A stretch of 64,000 nt of DNA from positions 1,550,001-1,614,000 of the forward strand of contig PVNU02000127.1 of the NCBI GenBank assembly GCA_003013855.2. Direction: 5' to 3'. This stretch comes from Liriodendron chinense. Lineage: Eukaryota; Streptophyta; Magnoliopsida; Magnoliales; Magnoliaceae. Below are positions 11,827 through 24,599 of the stretch, piece after piece. Below the pieces are notes generated by a model that made no database searches, was not told the DNA's origin, and worked only from the letters and a program-made list of their open reading frames with translations. Numbering within the stretch: position 1 is the first letter of the stretch; each line of letters opens with the position of its first letter. A program made the position numbers and the translations under genes.

Positions 11827-14800
11827 TCAACGTCTTGAACTGTTTCTGGCCCGACTCATCTTTACAAGAATACTCAGTAACAAAGGTACACATATGCCTT
11901 GGCACACTTCTGATTTGTGCCTTTCCGATGCATGCGAAGCAACTCTTACAATGGATACCCGTTCCTCGTGGTGAGCCGTGCTAGTGAAATACAAGTCCCC
12001 ATCCCCTGGTTTTATCCCTATGAGTCTCCCCAATGTCACGCTATTATGTTCTTGGAAGAAGGATTTTGTGGACTGCCAATTTCACAAAAAAAGAGAAAAA
12101 ATTAGCATTTTTTTAAAAAATCAAAACAACAAGAAGCGGATGGGGAATCACCTCAGTGTCGAGGTCGGAGGATGAGAGTGAAGAGGAACTGATTGAGCGC
12201 ATGTCGAAGGAGTTGGGATTGAAAGAGGCAGCTTGTGAGGCATCCATCAGTCTAAGTCTCGTATTCATGTTCTCCAACCCAAGCGGCCATCCACTGGCCG
12301 TCTCGTCAACCTGGGAAAAAGGTTAGTGCATGAGGATTGTATATCTGTATTCAAACCAGGATAAAATACAATAGTCGGAGGAGCACCGATGTATCTTGGA
12401 TATCAATGAGAACTCAATGCAATCTCCGTTAATTTCAACCAGAGCATTAAAAGGTGCCTATTGGGCATTGAATGGAAAATCACTGAAGGACATCACGTGG
12501 ACTAGGAACTGATGCCACACTAGAGACTTGATTTGCAGACTCTGTGTATGGATTAGGAAGCTGAAGGGTAGAAGGAATTTAAGGAAGTTGGCGTGTTTAC
12601 TGCATGAAACATCAATTTTGAAGCAATCCAAATACCGCACTTTTTTTTTTTTTTTTGAAGATTAAGAATAAGATTTTATTCACAAAGAAAACACCTACAA
12701 TACAACAACTGCAGCAGCAGCAGCTCTGCAATAATAACCGGACAATATTGCTCTTGTTTATGCAAGAGACTACCAAGAAGTTGAACATCAGGATCAGATA
12801 CCAAAGCTTGTAACAGCACAATCTCACTAGAGGCTGAGACAAAACCAGTACTTTCTTACTGATGCTAAATATGGTCCATAATACAGGATGAGCGTCAGGG
12901 AATATGTAGCTTCTAGTTGTGCGGATCAGCACGAGTAAAAGCAACTAAACCAATCGGCATTAGCATAGGGATGAGATCAGGAATAATAGAGAGAGATCAT
13001 GTGGACGAAGAGTAAATGATGAACTAAACTTGAGCAAGGCGTGGTTGGTGATGAGCGTGAACCCATGACCGCTAGGGCAAGCACCCAAACCCAAGTGGGT
13101 CATGACATGAATCCAACTTGGTTTGTACAATGGCACTGATTTGCAAAGTTCACGGAATGTTTTTCGATGGCTACATTTCATGTATGTTTGGGACAGAAAG
13201 GTCAGCTCCATATATACAGTGGTTTCAAGCTTAGCAAATGAAACTGAGAAGCACTGAAGAATCCCAACTTAGTTATAATGCCAACAGGATAAGGGAATTA
13301 TGATAAATGGATATCTAATAAGCTAGAAATTCGTATACAAGAAGATCACAAGAGATCTGTCAACAGCTAGATGCCCATACCATGCAGAGTCCATATCCTA
13401 AGGGCTGCAATCAGCTATATCTGCTAAATTTAGATAGAAATAGAAAAATCTCCTCTTGGTGTCCTGCCTTTTATCCTCTAGCATCATGAGTCAGATTATA
13501 GCACTAATATGGCTACATTTATATCCATGTTTTAAACAAAACTGCGTATCCATCCAAAACCCATATGCCAAAGCATGAGGCTTACACCCTCACAGTAGTT
13601 GACAAAGAAACAAGAGAACCTTGCAACTCTTGACAATATTCGAAGGCTATTATAAGTTCAAATGTCCGACACTGACAAAAATGCATTAGAATGAGCTTAG
13701 TAATACAAAATTCCACTTCCCTGTTCATCTTGTTGGTTCTTGTTCCACATTTCTCGGTGACTTTATCTTTCCAGCATGAAATTACTTCTACATCTACGGC
13801 GATGCCGTGGAGAGATTCCAGTGATTCTTTTTGTTTTTTGAAAGGTAATTCTTTATTGCATTAGTCATGCAACTCACACACCCTGTTAGTACCGCAACTC
13901 ACCCACACGGTTAATCACACAAAGCGCCCACTAGCGCTATTAGCATGTCTCGAACCTGAGACCTGCAGCTGGAGAGGCCGTGGCATGTCAACCAGCCTGG
14001 ATAACAGGCAGGAGACTATTCCAGTGATTCTTTACACACGCCAAAATTAAAAACACCATTTTATGTAAATTAAGCAATGATTATTTTTCAAAAAAAAAAA
14101 AACAAAAAAACAAAAAACCTGGCCATAGAGGTGACAAGATAAAATTTTCTCAGATCTCGTTTGGATGCACAAGTGAATTACATTGCAAGAATTCAGTTGA
14201 TTAGAAATTAAGTCTACGATTGCGTTTGAATGTATTCTAGCATTTGTAGTGTGGAAGTCGCCCTTAAAATAGCAGTTGCCTTTGTTTTAAGTCCAACTTG
14301 AAAGTAAATTGTAATTCGGAGCCGAGAACTTAATATGAACTGTTTAAGGAAATTAGGATTCAGCTATTTCTACTTTATGAGATTTTTAATAGTGAATCCA
14401 AACAGACCCTAAATCATGTAAAATGACAAATCATAAACCAGAAATGTCTGTAAGAAAGTTCTACACAACATCAGATTCCAAACATCTTTTTGTTCGGTTT
14501 TTGCAAATGTAGGAAGGGGAAGATATTGATGGGCCATGAGACCACCCAGCTTTGTAGATTTAACAAAAAACGTGCAATAAGCTGAAGGTTTCCACACTAA
14601 TATATGTCTGGTTCCAAAGATATAAAAATAAGGCTCGAAGTAACCAACACAGACTGCATCTGTCCTCCACTGTACATGGGTCCTGCCCACCATGATCTGG
14701 ACTGCTCCTCTGGCAGACTCCTTCCGTGGATGGATCATGGTGAAATTATCCCCTCATTGAAAAGTCTGTAGGCCCCACACTGGATTGTAAACCAGCAGCT

Positions 14801-15581
14801 AAGACCTTAAAGATGTACAGTTCACATTCTTTAAGCAGAAGGGACATGGTTGGATGAGCAAGTTCAAGCGATTGACATGATTTTCTCATAGTGAGCTATA
14901 TAACTCGGGCCCAGCAGATGAATTGTATAGATTGCTGAGATTCAGTAGGGGGTCCAACGACTCCTAAATTAGTCCTACAAAGAAATGATGAACTCTTCGA
15001 TCAAGCAATCCAAAGAATCATACACTATCCACCATTCTTATTTTGTACAAGTGGGGCCGTGGTGCTTCGATCCAGACCATTGATCTGAAGGGACCAACAG
15101 TCAATGGACCATGCCCCCAAAACCCGTGTCAACGAGACAATCCCAACCCATCCATTGGTGGCCAGCAAGTAGACAATTAAGAAAGAGAATACAGTCACAT
15201 TCAACAGAAAACAGCCCCAACACCAGACGGCAAGGATCTTCCAATCCGATCCGGGAAAGTTCAATCCAAGATGGGTCCCACCAATCCAACAGTCCAGATC
15301 ACCGAACCATGGGACAACCATACATACAAAGAGCAAACCAGACCCTAAATAAACACCCACAAAATCAGGAAACAAGACAATTGTGGAATGATATCTCTCA
15401 GTCTCTCAATTCAAAGCAAGCGTAATAACACAATCAAATCAAAATAAGTAAGAATCAAAACAAATGCATGAGTAAACAGGAAAAGAAAACGAGAATTGAT
15501 TCTTTGATTCTTTTATTAATTAGAATTAAGTGATTTTTCATGGGTTGAAGGGGGATTGCAGAGACTGACCTGAGCAGCCAT
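11827..15581 (-). CDS. Small plant protein of unknown function (At3g17950-like)
   Basis: Three coding exons on the minus strand: 15570-15581 (ATG plus three codons, MAAQ), 12152-12310 (53 codons, with WPLGLENMNTRL and SSLSSSDLDTE) and 11827-12072 (81 codons and stop, with STKSFFQEHNS and TLGRLIGI). All junctions are GT-AG in phase 0, giving 138 residues. The pattern MAAQ..GWPLGL..N.R, a Ser-rich stretch, SSDLDTEST.SFF and then TLG.LIG matches an uncharacterised plant family typified by At3g17950, as I remember it. No enzyme motif or signal peptide is seen; the C-terminal segment is basic (KMSRARNSSRR) after a short hydrophobic stretch (VPLLLSIL). The start is set by a good context (gccATGGct). 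The 3.26-kb first intron contains a LINE tail and a SINE. A foldback MITE begins only 180 bp upstream of the ATG. Confidence 0.8.
12642..12950 (-). mobile_element. Probable LINE 3' tail
   Basis: On the minus strand the sequence ends with 'gaataaaatcttattcttaa' followed by a run of about 15 A (12642-12657 on plus), the usual 3' end of a plant L1 element. The upstream limit near 12950 is a guess and no target duplication was identified. It lies in intron 1 of the At3g17950-like gene. Confidence 0.45.
13838..14030 (-). mobile_element. tRNA-derived SINE, family S3
   Basis: The minus strand shows a B box (ggttcgagac, about 13950-13960) preceded by an A-box-like 'ggctggttgaca'. It ends with 'aattacctttcaaaaaacaa', typical of plant SINE 3' ends. 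It is intronic in the At3g17950-like gene and in the same orientation as that gene. Confidence 0.6.
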
Positions 15582-15760
15582 GGCGTTGAAGAGACTGAAG
15601 ACTGAGAGAAGTTTAGTCAGAAAAGATACAAAAAACGAGCGGAATGAAGGTAGGAAGAGTCTTTTATGTCTGTTAATGAAAGTGGGTCCCACAAATGAAG
15701 GTTGCACCGACAAATTGTCCGTCTATTCGCGCGAGAAGACGTTGAAGAGGCGACTCTTAC

Positions 15761-16809
15761 GGGAGCGGATTAGATGTTATACGGGTAACACGATAGTGGG
15801 TGTTTCCCTGACCGTGGGACCCACCTTGATGTATATGTTGTATATCAACACCGTCCATTAGTTTTTTCAGCTCGTTTTAGTTCATGCTTTAAAAAATTAA
15901 GCAGATTAAAATCTCAAGTGGACCACACCATAGGAAATAGTGGTGATTGAACTCCCACCATTAAAAATATCATAGGGCCCACCATGATGTTCATTTGCCA
16001 TCCAGCCTGTTGTTAAGTTCACATAGACCTGGATGAAGGGAAACAAAAGTGTCATCTTAATAAGAAACTTTTGTGGCCTCGAAGTTTTTAACGGTGAGCA
16101 TTCATCCCTACAATGTGGTCCAGTTGAGATTTTGACCTGCTTCATTTTTTATGCATGCCCAAAAATGAGCTGAAAAAACTGATGGACGGCATGGATATAC
16201 AACGTATACATCAAAGTGGGCTCCACGGTTAGGGAAATGGAAGCGGATTACCCCAACCGTGTGAGGCCCACCTTGATGTAAATTTTGTGTATCCACGCCG
16301 TCCATCTGTTTTTCCATCTCATTTTAGATTCTATGCAAAATATTAAGAATATGCCACTCATTTTAGATTATATACAGAATATTAAGAATATGCAAATGTC
16401 AGGTGGACCATACCACCGGAAACAGTGATGAAAGACCATTAAAATCTTTTTTGTGGGCCACAAAAATTTTGAATCAAGCTTATCTTTGTATTTTTATTTC
16501 ATCCAGGTCTTCCTGACATTGTCAACAGATTGGATTGAAAATAAAAAGTTACGAAAAATCTTACGATGGGCCCTTTGGAATATTTAATGGCGAGGAACTA
16601 AATCACCACTGTTTCCTGTGGTGTGGTCCACCTAAGATTTGGATCTCCTTAATGTTTGGATCCACTTACTAAAATGGGATGTAGAAACGAATGGACGGCG
16701 TGGATATACAATAAATCATAAATATGGGCCCCACGGTAAGGGTAACACCTAATCCGGTGCCCAGGAAATACCCACTAACGTGTTACGCGGGTAACACCTA
16801 ACCGCTACC
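15761..16809. mobile_element. Foldback Mutator-like MITE, copy 3 (outer)
   Basis: Ends GGGAGCGGATTAG and (reverse complement) GGTAGCGGTTAGG extend inward as long inverted repeats containing gggtaacac and tagtgggtgt. Flanks GACTCTTAC (15752-15760) and GATTCTTAC (16810-16818) form a 9-bp duplication with one mismatch. The arms aagtggaccacaccatagga (15916) and 'aatgtggtccagttgagatt' (16112) are inverted. A second foldback copy is inserted at about 16239-16762. The element begins about 180 bp upstream of the At3g17950-like start codon and may carry part of its promoter. Confidence 0.85.
16239..16762. mobile_element. Foldback MITE nested in copy 3 (inner)
   Basis: It starts GGAAGCGGATTA and ends with the inverse of TGGGCACCGGATTAGG. 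It interrupts the outer right terminal repeat at gggaaat/ggaaata, which are the imperfect flanking copies. Internal arms are 'caggtggaccataccaccgg' (16400) and 'cctgtggtgtggtccaccta' (16615). Confidence 0.75.
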
Positions 16810-16818
16810 GATTCTTAC

Positions 16819-19329
16819 CTGTTGAACGCAGCGCTTGGCGCACCACGTTGTCTTTGTTAAATCTACTCCGTCCATTTGGTGCGCTCGTAGATATCGGGTC
16901 CAGAGGCGACAAATTAGCTAGATATACTACTCAGGTGGTACGCACCACAGAGATGGAACATCAACCTTAGGCATGTTTGTGGGACCACCAAGGTGTGTCT
17001 TTCATCAAACCCGTTCATCAGGTGACCACCATGGTGTGTCTTTCATCGAACCGGTTCATCAGCTGTAACTCACTTGGATGAAGCTTGTCTCAAAACTAAT
17101 GAGGTCCACACCGCATAAACTTACAGGTTTTAGGCTTAATTTTGAATTTCCCCATTGGTGTGTCCCACCTAGGGTATTTACAGCTCTGGTATTTTGTATG
17201 TACAATGAATATAAGGGTTCTTATCTGATGGGCGGAGTGGATTTCACATATACATTTCGGTGGGCCTGATAGTGTTGTAGATGGTTTCAGTCCGTGATTC
17301 TTAACACACGTGTCAAGAACAATCTATACGTGGGGCCGATTGTGAAAAGATCCTGACCTGTAAATCAGGCTAAGTCCATGCATCGGGTAGGCCACACTGG
17401 TACTGGAAAGATGAACAGTTACAAAGAAAAGCTGAAACGGACGGCTATTGAATGTTACAAGTTGTACACCTGACGAATATACCAACCTCGAAATCTTGAA
17501 TGTTTTCCTGGAGCCCCACCTATTGCACGGTCCTGATCTTTCACTTCTTTGATAGGGTTGCATGAATTAGCGATTCACCTCTCACTTCCTCCTCGCGCGA
17601 ACCGCTTTACCATCTCTAACATTGGACTTTCCCATATCGCCGGCGCGAATATTTGTTTTGTTAGGAGTTATTATACTCTGGTAGATCATGATAGTTCATG
17701 CTCATGCACTTAAAGATTGTAGATATTTCATTCATTTAACTCCGAATCAACCGTCAAAATTTTTGGAAATGCACTATATGGGTACAAAACTAAAAATAAG
17801 ATTAATTATTTTATAAAAATTGCTGATTAATTGGAATTGTTTTGTTGATTTTAGACTGTTGAACAGTCTCGTAGATTTCTACCAATCGGCCCGTTACGAT
17901 GTAGATTCAGTGCAATTTTTTTTGTTGATGACCCAATCGAATTGAGATATACGATTTGGACAGCTTATCTCTAGCTGCATATGCATCGTGTATGCAGTTC
18001 TTTGGGTGCATGCATAGATAGAGAAAGAGAAAACTATTCGATGATCTGCGAGAGAGCGGCTATCTATACGCATGCAACCTACCGGTCTACACATGGTAAT
18101 ATATGAGATTAAATCCAAACCGTCAAAAATATGATTCCCACTTTGGATGGGTCCTAGAAAAAGATCATACTCTCTGGACTATTCTAACATCTACCTTTAG
18201 ATGTTTCTAAGCTGATGAAGTGATTTGAATACATGGTGAGCCCCACCATGATGTGTTTCTGAAATCCACTCTGACCATCAGGTGCTTGAATCAATTTTTA
18301 ATAGTAGGGCTCAAAAATCATCTGCATCAATTATTCAGATAAACCACACAATGGAAAACAGAGTATAAGGCAATGCCCACCCTCCAAACCTTTTCTGATG
18401 GTGTGGCCCACATAAATTACGGATGAGCCTGATTATTTTTGTTAGAAATAGCACCGCACAGGAATCCTGATCCTCCACTCACCGTGTTGAAATCCGGATC
18501 GTTGTTTCTAACTCACGCCTATGTGGTGAGACATCGTATGACCTTAACCATTTGCATTCTTTAATATTAGCCATCCATCCTGACGACCACCTACTGGACA
18601 GTTAGGACCGTTGGATCAGTTTGATTTCTAGACCATGCTCCATCCAATTGCATGGTCACCAATTTGGACGGTCTGAACTCTGGATTGAAGTACACGTGTG
18701 CCTCTTGAATTGTAAACAACATGGCCGTGGCGGGCCGGGTGGCTCATTAGGTCGACTCTTCCATCACCATAGGGACGTTTCAGGTTAATGACGGCAACGG
18801 CACACCTCAGTGACACTACCATTTTCCTCAATACTTTCTAGAAGAGTTATTTTGTTTGGGCATTAAGTGATCTCGAAGCCAGGATGTGGGCCCCACCCGG
18901 AGTGGATCATAATCCAAAAATCAACGATCAAGTTCATTTCCTTTCGAACATCATATCTTGTCTCTTCCAAAAAGGAAGAAAAATGCGGTATACTCAAAAA
19001 GAGATTTTTCCAAATACATTCTATCTTTAGTGAGGGCATGTTTTTTTCATTTATGTAAAGAAAAAACGTGCAATGATTGTAAATTAATTTTTACATTCAG
19101 TGATTACAAATGATTTTACTGGTCTTTTGACAATATTTACTTTTGACCGTTGATTCCTATATTTGGTTTACAATGATGGCTTCTATTATATTATTTTAAT
19201 TTTAAATTTTTACTAAAATACATTAATATGGTTGTTTGGATTTGAATTTTTTACAGTAAAGTGATTAAAAGTACACTGAATTTCTTATCTATTTAGGGGT
19301 ACATTGCATTTGACCCACCTTGAAACAAA
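16819..19329. other. Intergenic, 2.5 kb, MITE debris only
   Basis: No exon is recognised. 18230-18440 contains a decayed foldback fragment (gagccccaccatgatgtgtt, then tggtgtggcccacataaatt). The rest is unassigned. Confidence 0.45.
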
Positions 19330-19331
19330 TA

Positions 19332-19770
19332 GGATGTTAGGTGTTACCTGACTGTTACTGTTACCGTGCGGGTCCCACCTTGATGAATGTTTTGTATATC
19401 CATACCGCCAATCTGGTTTTTAAGCTTATTTAAGGACGTTAGCCCAAACATTAAGCAGATCCAAATCTGTAGTGGATAACAACAGTGGAAAAAGTAGTGG
19501 GTGACTATTAAAAATGGATGAAGCTGATATTTATATTTCGCCTTCATCCAGGTCTGATTGACCTTATCAATAGGTTGAATGGAAAATAAACATTACAATT
19601 CTGCTTAGAGTGGGTCCTGGGTAGTTTTTAATGGTGCCTGTTCAATCACCACTGTTCCCTGTGGTTTGGTCCACTTGAGATTTTTAATCTGCTTAATTTT
19701 TGGTACCACGTCCTAAAATGGGCTGAAAAAAACGTATGGACGGTGTGGATATACAACACATCATCAAAAG
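19332..19770. mobile_element. Foldback MITE, copy 4, right end missing
   Basis: Left end GGATGTTAGGTGTTACC is followed by the conserved 'gggtcccaccttgatgaatg', the first arm, and the second arm 'ccctgtggtttggtccactt' at 19660. It stops near 'gtggatatacaacacatcat' without a matching right terminal repeat, so it is truncated. Confidence 0.7.
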
Positions 19771-20242
19771 GTTGAAATAATTTAGTTGAGAGCTTTTTAA
19801 AAAAAAAAAAAAAAACAAAACAATTTGGAGCATCCGGAGGCTAAATGTCGCGACGAATCGGATTCGAGTGCTTGGGATGTAATCCAGCAGCCTTTTACTT
19901 AAAATGTTCTGTCCTGGTGTATGCCCAAGTACATCTCAACCTATCGAGGTTCTCTTGGACAGGGAATTATCAGAAAATCTCCAGGATTGAATGTTTTAAG
20001 CCTTTGATTATACAAAGGTTATGTTAACCGTCTATTCTCAAGCAAAAGAGCCACATTTCAAATGGTTAAAAATTCCAATTTCAGAATATTTATTTGTTAC
20101 AAATCCAACATAAAAAGTGAGAATAATAGTATAAACGGTTTGGATCATTACAAAAGTGTCCATATTCAAAAATTAATGTCCGGATATATCATTCTACAAT
20201 ACAACGGGATGTACTCGATGAAACCAACGAATTTTCATCCAT

Positions 20243-20722
20243 GACACCAGCCGGGGCTGTGTGGGATCCACAGGGAAGTCCGTGAGAAATCCACAACGTC
20301 CATATGTTTTTTAAAGACAAAAATAGGATAGGATTCTAAAAATCAGGCAGATTCAAATCTAAGATGGGCCACACCAACAAACAGTGGGAACACCAACGTC
20401 CACCGTTGAAACCTTCCTGGAGTTGACCATGATGTTTATGTACCATCCAAACCGTTGAAAGAATTATTAACACTCAGATAAACGGTAAGACAAAGTATCA
20501 TCCTGATGCAAAACTTGTATCACCGCTAAGTATTCAATACCCACTATTTCATGTGGTATGGCCCATCTAAGTTTTGGATGTGAATTATTTTTAAAATCCT
20601 GCCCTAACGTGGTCTTCCAAAGCAGATGGACGTAGTGGATTTGTCGCGGACATCCCTGTGGATCCCACACAGCCCCGGAATCCCTGTGGATCCCTGTGGC
20701 CGGCGTCACAGGCAATCCGCGT
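20243..20722. mobile_element. Foldback MITE, GGATTGCC subfamily, copy 5
   Basis: The right end reads (reverse complement) GGACGCGGATTGCCTGTGAC. The left end begins tgacaccagccggggctgtg, so the outer few bases are lost. Inner arms ggctgtgtgggatccacagg and cctgtggatcccacacagcc are perfect inverted repeats (about 20253-20272 and 20657-20676). Confidence 0.75.
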
Positions 20723-22077
20723 CCGGCTGGAAAATAGTGACTTTGGATGGCAAGTGTACCGTTGTGGGACACGTGTGCACGATCCAAGTCGTTCATCAGA
20801 CTATCCCCGCGATAACCTGTCTAAAAGATAGTGCTTGTACAATCATCAGTGGGCCACGTGTACATTGAGTTGGCAGTGGTCAATTATCTTGACCGTCAAT
20901 TTCTTTCGTACATTGCTACCACGTGATCATCTGGTCCTTGTCTGCATACCTACTACGCTTACAATAAGGTCGGCTGCTTAAATCGGAACACGTGTGCCAC
21001 GTGTAAAGGCGAAGGGGAAAAAGTGCACGCTCGAGCGTGCTTCTTCCTCATCCGGTGATGCAGGTTAACGATGATCTTCCACCTTGACTATACACGGGTT
21101 GCAGTTTGTCCAAGAGGGCATCGTGGATCATTGATCCAGACCGTTGGTCAAATGTAAACCGTCGTGAATGGACCAGTCCCAAAAATCCTCAAGATTGGGC
21201 GATCCTGTCAGACGATCATGGGCGTTTGTTTTAGTTGGAGTGTGGACAGTAATGTATTTTTTTTTTCTAAAATCCTATCCGCAGGCTGCAAATTGAAATG
21301 ATGGGGCCAACCCTTTGAAAAGGATTAGTGTACGTTGGTCGATCCACGGTGGGACATGGAAGATCAATGGTCCATAGGGACATCACATGCCTTACTTACA
21401 AGGGACTTAACAATTTTAAATAGTATATTTTATATATAAATTCTGAATGCATGGACTTCTGTACCATGTCAAACAATCTACTTAGAAGCTCTAGCCAACA
21501 TGTCTAGGGAATTTAATAGTTATATAAGGTGTATGATTGACTTAATTAGAATAATAATTCTTGCATCTGACTTGATTTAACTTGAACTAGAATAATTTTC
21601 ATTTTCATTTTAACTTTAATTAATATTTCTATTAACGTTTGCACATTTAGCATGTGCAAGTGGTCCTGGACGCATAATCTATTCAATGGGCTGGGAACGG
21701 CAACACCTTGTATGTTTTTTTAGGCCACAAGAAGTTTTTAATGGTAGGCATTGATCATCATTATTTCTGTAGTGTAGTCCACCTAAGATTTGGATCCACC
21801 TTGTTTTGGGTTCGTGGCCTGAAATGATTTGGCAAATTCAATGTACATTGTGGATTAAACACATAGTTCATAGTGGGACTCACAATATACCTTATGCGAT
21901 CTAAAAGGCTCTATTCACTTGTGAGTATTTACATCATTTTAGGACTATACTTGATGCTGCCAGCTCAATTAAGTAAAGGTATCTAGTTGACAACAACTTA
22001 ATTAATGAAGTAACTTAATGATAAAAAAGTGTAAAAAAAATAAGAGCTGGCAGCATCAAGTATAGTATTGCAACATA
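20723..22077. other. Intergenic, 1.35 kb, nothing recognised
   Basis: No gene or complete element seen. 'gctggcagcatcaagtatag' at 22047 is the inverse of 'ctatacttgatgctgccagc' at 21943, so 21943-22066 is a small foldback of about 124 bp with 20-bp arms. Confidence 0.5.
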
Positions 22078-23080
22078 GGAGTTGATTAGGAGAGACTCAG
22101 GATACGTCGAGGTGGGTGAGACCCCTAACTATGGGGTTTACTATGATGCGTGTCTTAAATCCACACCATCCAACCATTTTAAAGCTCATTCTAGAGTATG
22201 ATCTTAAAAATAAAGCTAATTCAAATCTTAGGTAGACCATGTTGGGAACATGGAAACAATTCAAAGAAGAATTAAATAAGGTAATCATAATTGCACAAAC
22301 AAAGTCAATTTAGAAAAACACGAATTTATGTAAAAAAAACTTGTGGGGAAAAACTACAGCACAAAACGATGAATCAACTATGAAAGCAAAGTTATAGGAG
22401 ATGAAAGCAAACTTACCAATTCAAAACTTTGAGAAAATCCTAACTTTTCTTCTCCCAAAATCTTTTAAACCTTTTAAAACGTCTTAATGACCTTAATCCT
22501 GCATTGCATCCACTTATAAAGTGTTACACTCAAAATTATAAACAAAACCGTTAAATTAAGTAAATCATTGATCACTTGAACATGTTAAAAAGCATCCAAA
22601 GAGTTTTCTATATAATTTAAAATATTTATAAAGATGCATGAACACTCGAGCTAAGGAGTTGAGTGATCAAGCTCACTTATTTTTATACAAATTGAAGACA
22701 TCACTTTCGACAGACCACACCACAAGAAGTAGTCATGATTGAATCCCCACCATTAAACACTCCATGAATTCCATTGGAATGTTTATTTGCCATCCAACCC
22801 GTTGATAATGTCACAAACACCTAGATGAAAAGTCCTCACAAATATTATCTTGATCCAAAGCTTTTGTGGCCCACAAGAATCTTTTAATAGTCAATCACCA
22901 CTGTTTCCTATACTGTGGTCCATATGGGATTTGGAACTGCTTCATTTTTTGGATCATGCCTTAAAACAAGCTTTTAATATAGATGGATGGCATGGATGTA
23001 GTCACATACATCATAGTAGGCCCCACAATCAGGGGTCCCTCCTACTTGAGTGGATCCCGGGTCCCACCAAATCTGCTCCC
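22078..23080. mobile_element. Foldback MITE, copy 6, split by a solo LTR
   Basis: Left end GGAGTTGATTAGG pairs with right end (reverse complement) GGGAGCAGATTTGG. Flanks TGCAACATA (22069-22077) and CCCAACACA (23082-23090) share 6 of 9 positions. The first inverted arm is broken at ggtagacca, where a 473-bp LTR is inserted, and resumes with gaccacaccacaagaagtag. Confidence 0.75.
22240..22712. mobile_element. Solo LTR (473 bp)
   Basis: The insert starts TGTTGGGAACATGG and ends CACTTTCGACA, giving TG...CA termini. It is flanked by the perfect 5-bp duplication GACCA (22235-22239 and 22713-22717). The break point is exact because the interrupted foldback arm is known from other copies. No internal retrotransposon coding sequence is present, so it is a solo LTR or a small LTR-like element. 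Confidence 0.85.
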
Positions 23081-23090
23081 GCCCAACACA

Positions 23091-24051
23091 CTGCTATTAA
23101 TTCACCATCCCAAAATCAGACTAGCCGACATATCACTCTAATTTGTGGACGCTTGTTTGATAAAAAACAGCCATTAGCTAGTTTTCAGTTTTAACATATC
23201 AATAAATACCCACCAATCCGGTTGTGAGATAACTATAAATAAATGCAACCTTTGGTTCATCACCTGGGACTCATAATTTTTAAAGTTAAAATCTGAATTA
23301 CATTTATGCCCCTTTTGCCATTTCTAACTTCATGCGTATCACCCATCACAATCTGCCGGAGTATTTAAAGTTTTCCCTTTCCCAAATTCGGTAGCCGGTT
23401 CTTTTGGGACTTCGGTGGGAAAATGACACGATAGAATCAGTTCTATCACAATGGACCTCCTCTGCCGTACATATTACTGGAAAGAGATGGTGGATCGGGA
23501 CCGTTCACCTAGTGTGTTCTTCCGTAGATTTCCATGGATTAAAAACCACATGGATCGGACAATGGGAAAAGCGTAGCTCTCACTTTCACTTGATTTTCAT
23601 AGAGTGCGAACAAAACTCTTTTTGTTACCGTCCATTTCAAGGCGACCATTTGAGTGTGTAGGTCCACTATACGAACGGTTACGATCCACTATGACTTCTG
23701 CATGTACGGTGGAGGGTATCTCAATCAAAGAGGGCCTGCACCTATTCGCGTCACTTATGAGATGATCACGTCGTGAACATAGCCTGGCCTAAAAGTCAAG
23801 TTGGTCCGTTCATCAGGTGGGCCACATATAGGGGACAAATAGATGGTCTACATTGAACGTACTCTTGTGGCCTACCTGATAGAGTGGAGCATCCTGATTG
23901 GTACGTCACCGGGGTAACCTACCAAGGACGCGGATTGGGGGTGAGGAGCCACCACCCATCTCAGTGGTGAAATGACATGGTGAGACCTGATTGGTGGGGC
24001 TATAGACTGTGAGGAATGGGCTTATTAGGCCAAAAACCTTAAAAAAGCTCA
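23091..24051. other. Intergenic, 0.96 kb, no gene supported
   Basis: An 85-codon plus-strand open frame at 23404-23661 has no recognisable motif. The sequence contains MITE words (gtgggccacatataggggac) and nothing else I can name. Confidence 0.4.
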
Positions 24052-24060
24052 GGCCCATCT

Positions 24061-24599
24061 GGGCGCAGATTGCGCACTTCCCCCGCTAGTCCTGAGCTCG
24101 GGACAGGCTAGGCTCTGAGGGCCGCCGTGATGTACGGATTTTATCCACACCGTCCATGCATCTTTTTATGCCATTTTAGAAAATGGAACAAAAAATGAGG
24201 AAGATCCAAGGGTCAAGTGGGCCACACCACAGGAAGCAGCGGTGCTAACAAAGCCTACCATTGAAACCTTCCTAGGGGCCAACATGATGTTTATTTCTAT
24301 CCAACCTGTTCGTAAGATCATAGAGACATGGATGTAAGTGAAAACAAAAATATCAACTTGATCCAAAACTTCCTGTGGCACCCAAGAAGTTTTCAACGGT
24401 CAGCGTTTAATCCCGATTTCGTGGTCCATTTGAGCTTAGATCTGCCTTATTTTTTAGCCCATGACCTAAAATGACATGAAAAAAATGAATGAACGGTGTG
24501 GATAAAATCCATACATCGCGGTGGCACTCAGAGCCCTAGCCTGTCCCGGGAACCGAGCTGGGCCCGGGGACGGGCGGGACAAGTACCTAATCCGCGCCC
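24061..24599. mobile_element. Foldback Mutator-like MITE, copy 7, perfect 9-bp duplication
   Basis: The ends are GGGCGCAGATT and (reverse complement) GGGCGCGGATTAGG, continuing inward as inverted repeats that include cgggacaggctagg and cctagcctgtcccg. The perfect 9-bp duplication GGCCCATCT flanks it (24052-24060 and 24600-24608). Arms gtgggccacaccacaggaag (24218) and 'cgtggtccatttgag' (24419) are inverted. This copy gives the best definition of the family: 539 bp, no coding capacity. Confidence 0.9.

Noticed and set aside
15025..15425. Overlapping 116- and 104-codon frames upstream of the At3g17950-like gene
   Set aside because: They lie within its first intron and show no motif or family resemblance.
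23404..23661. 85-codon plus-strand frame
   Set aside because: No motif, no neighbouring exon and no promoter signal.
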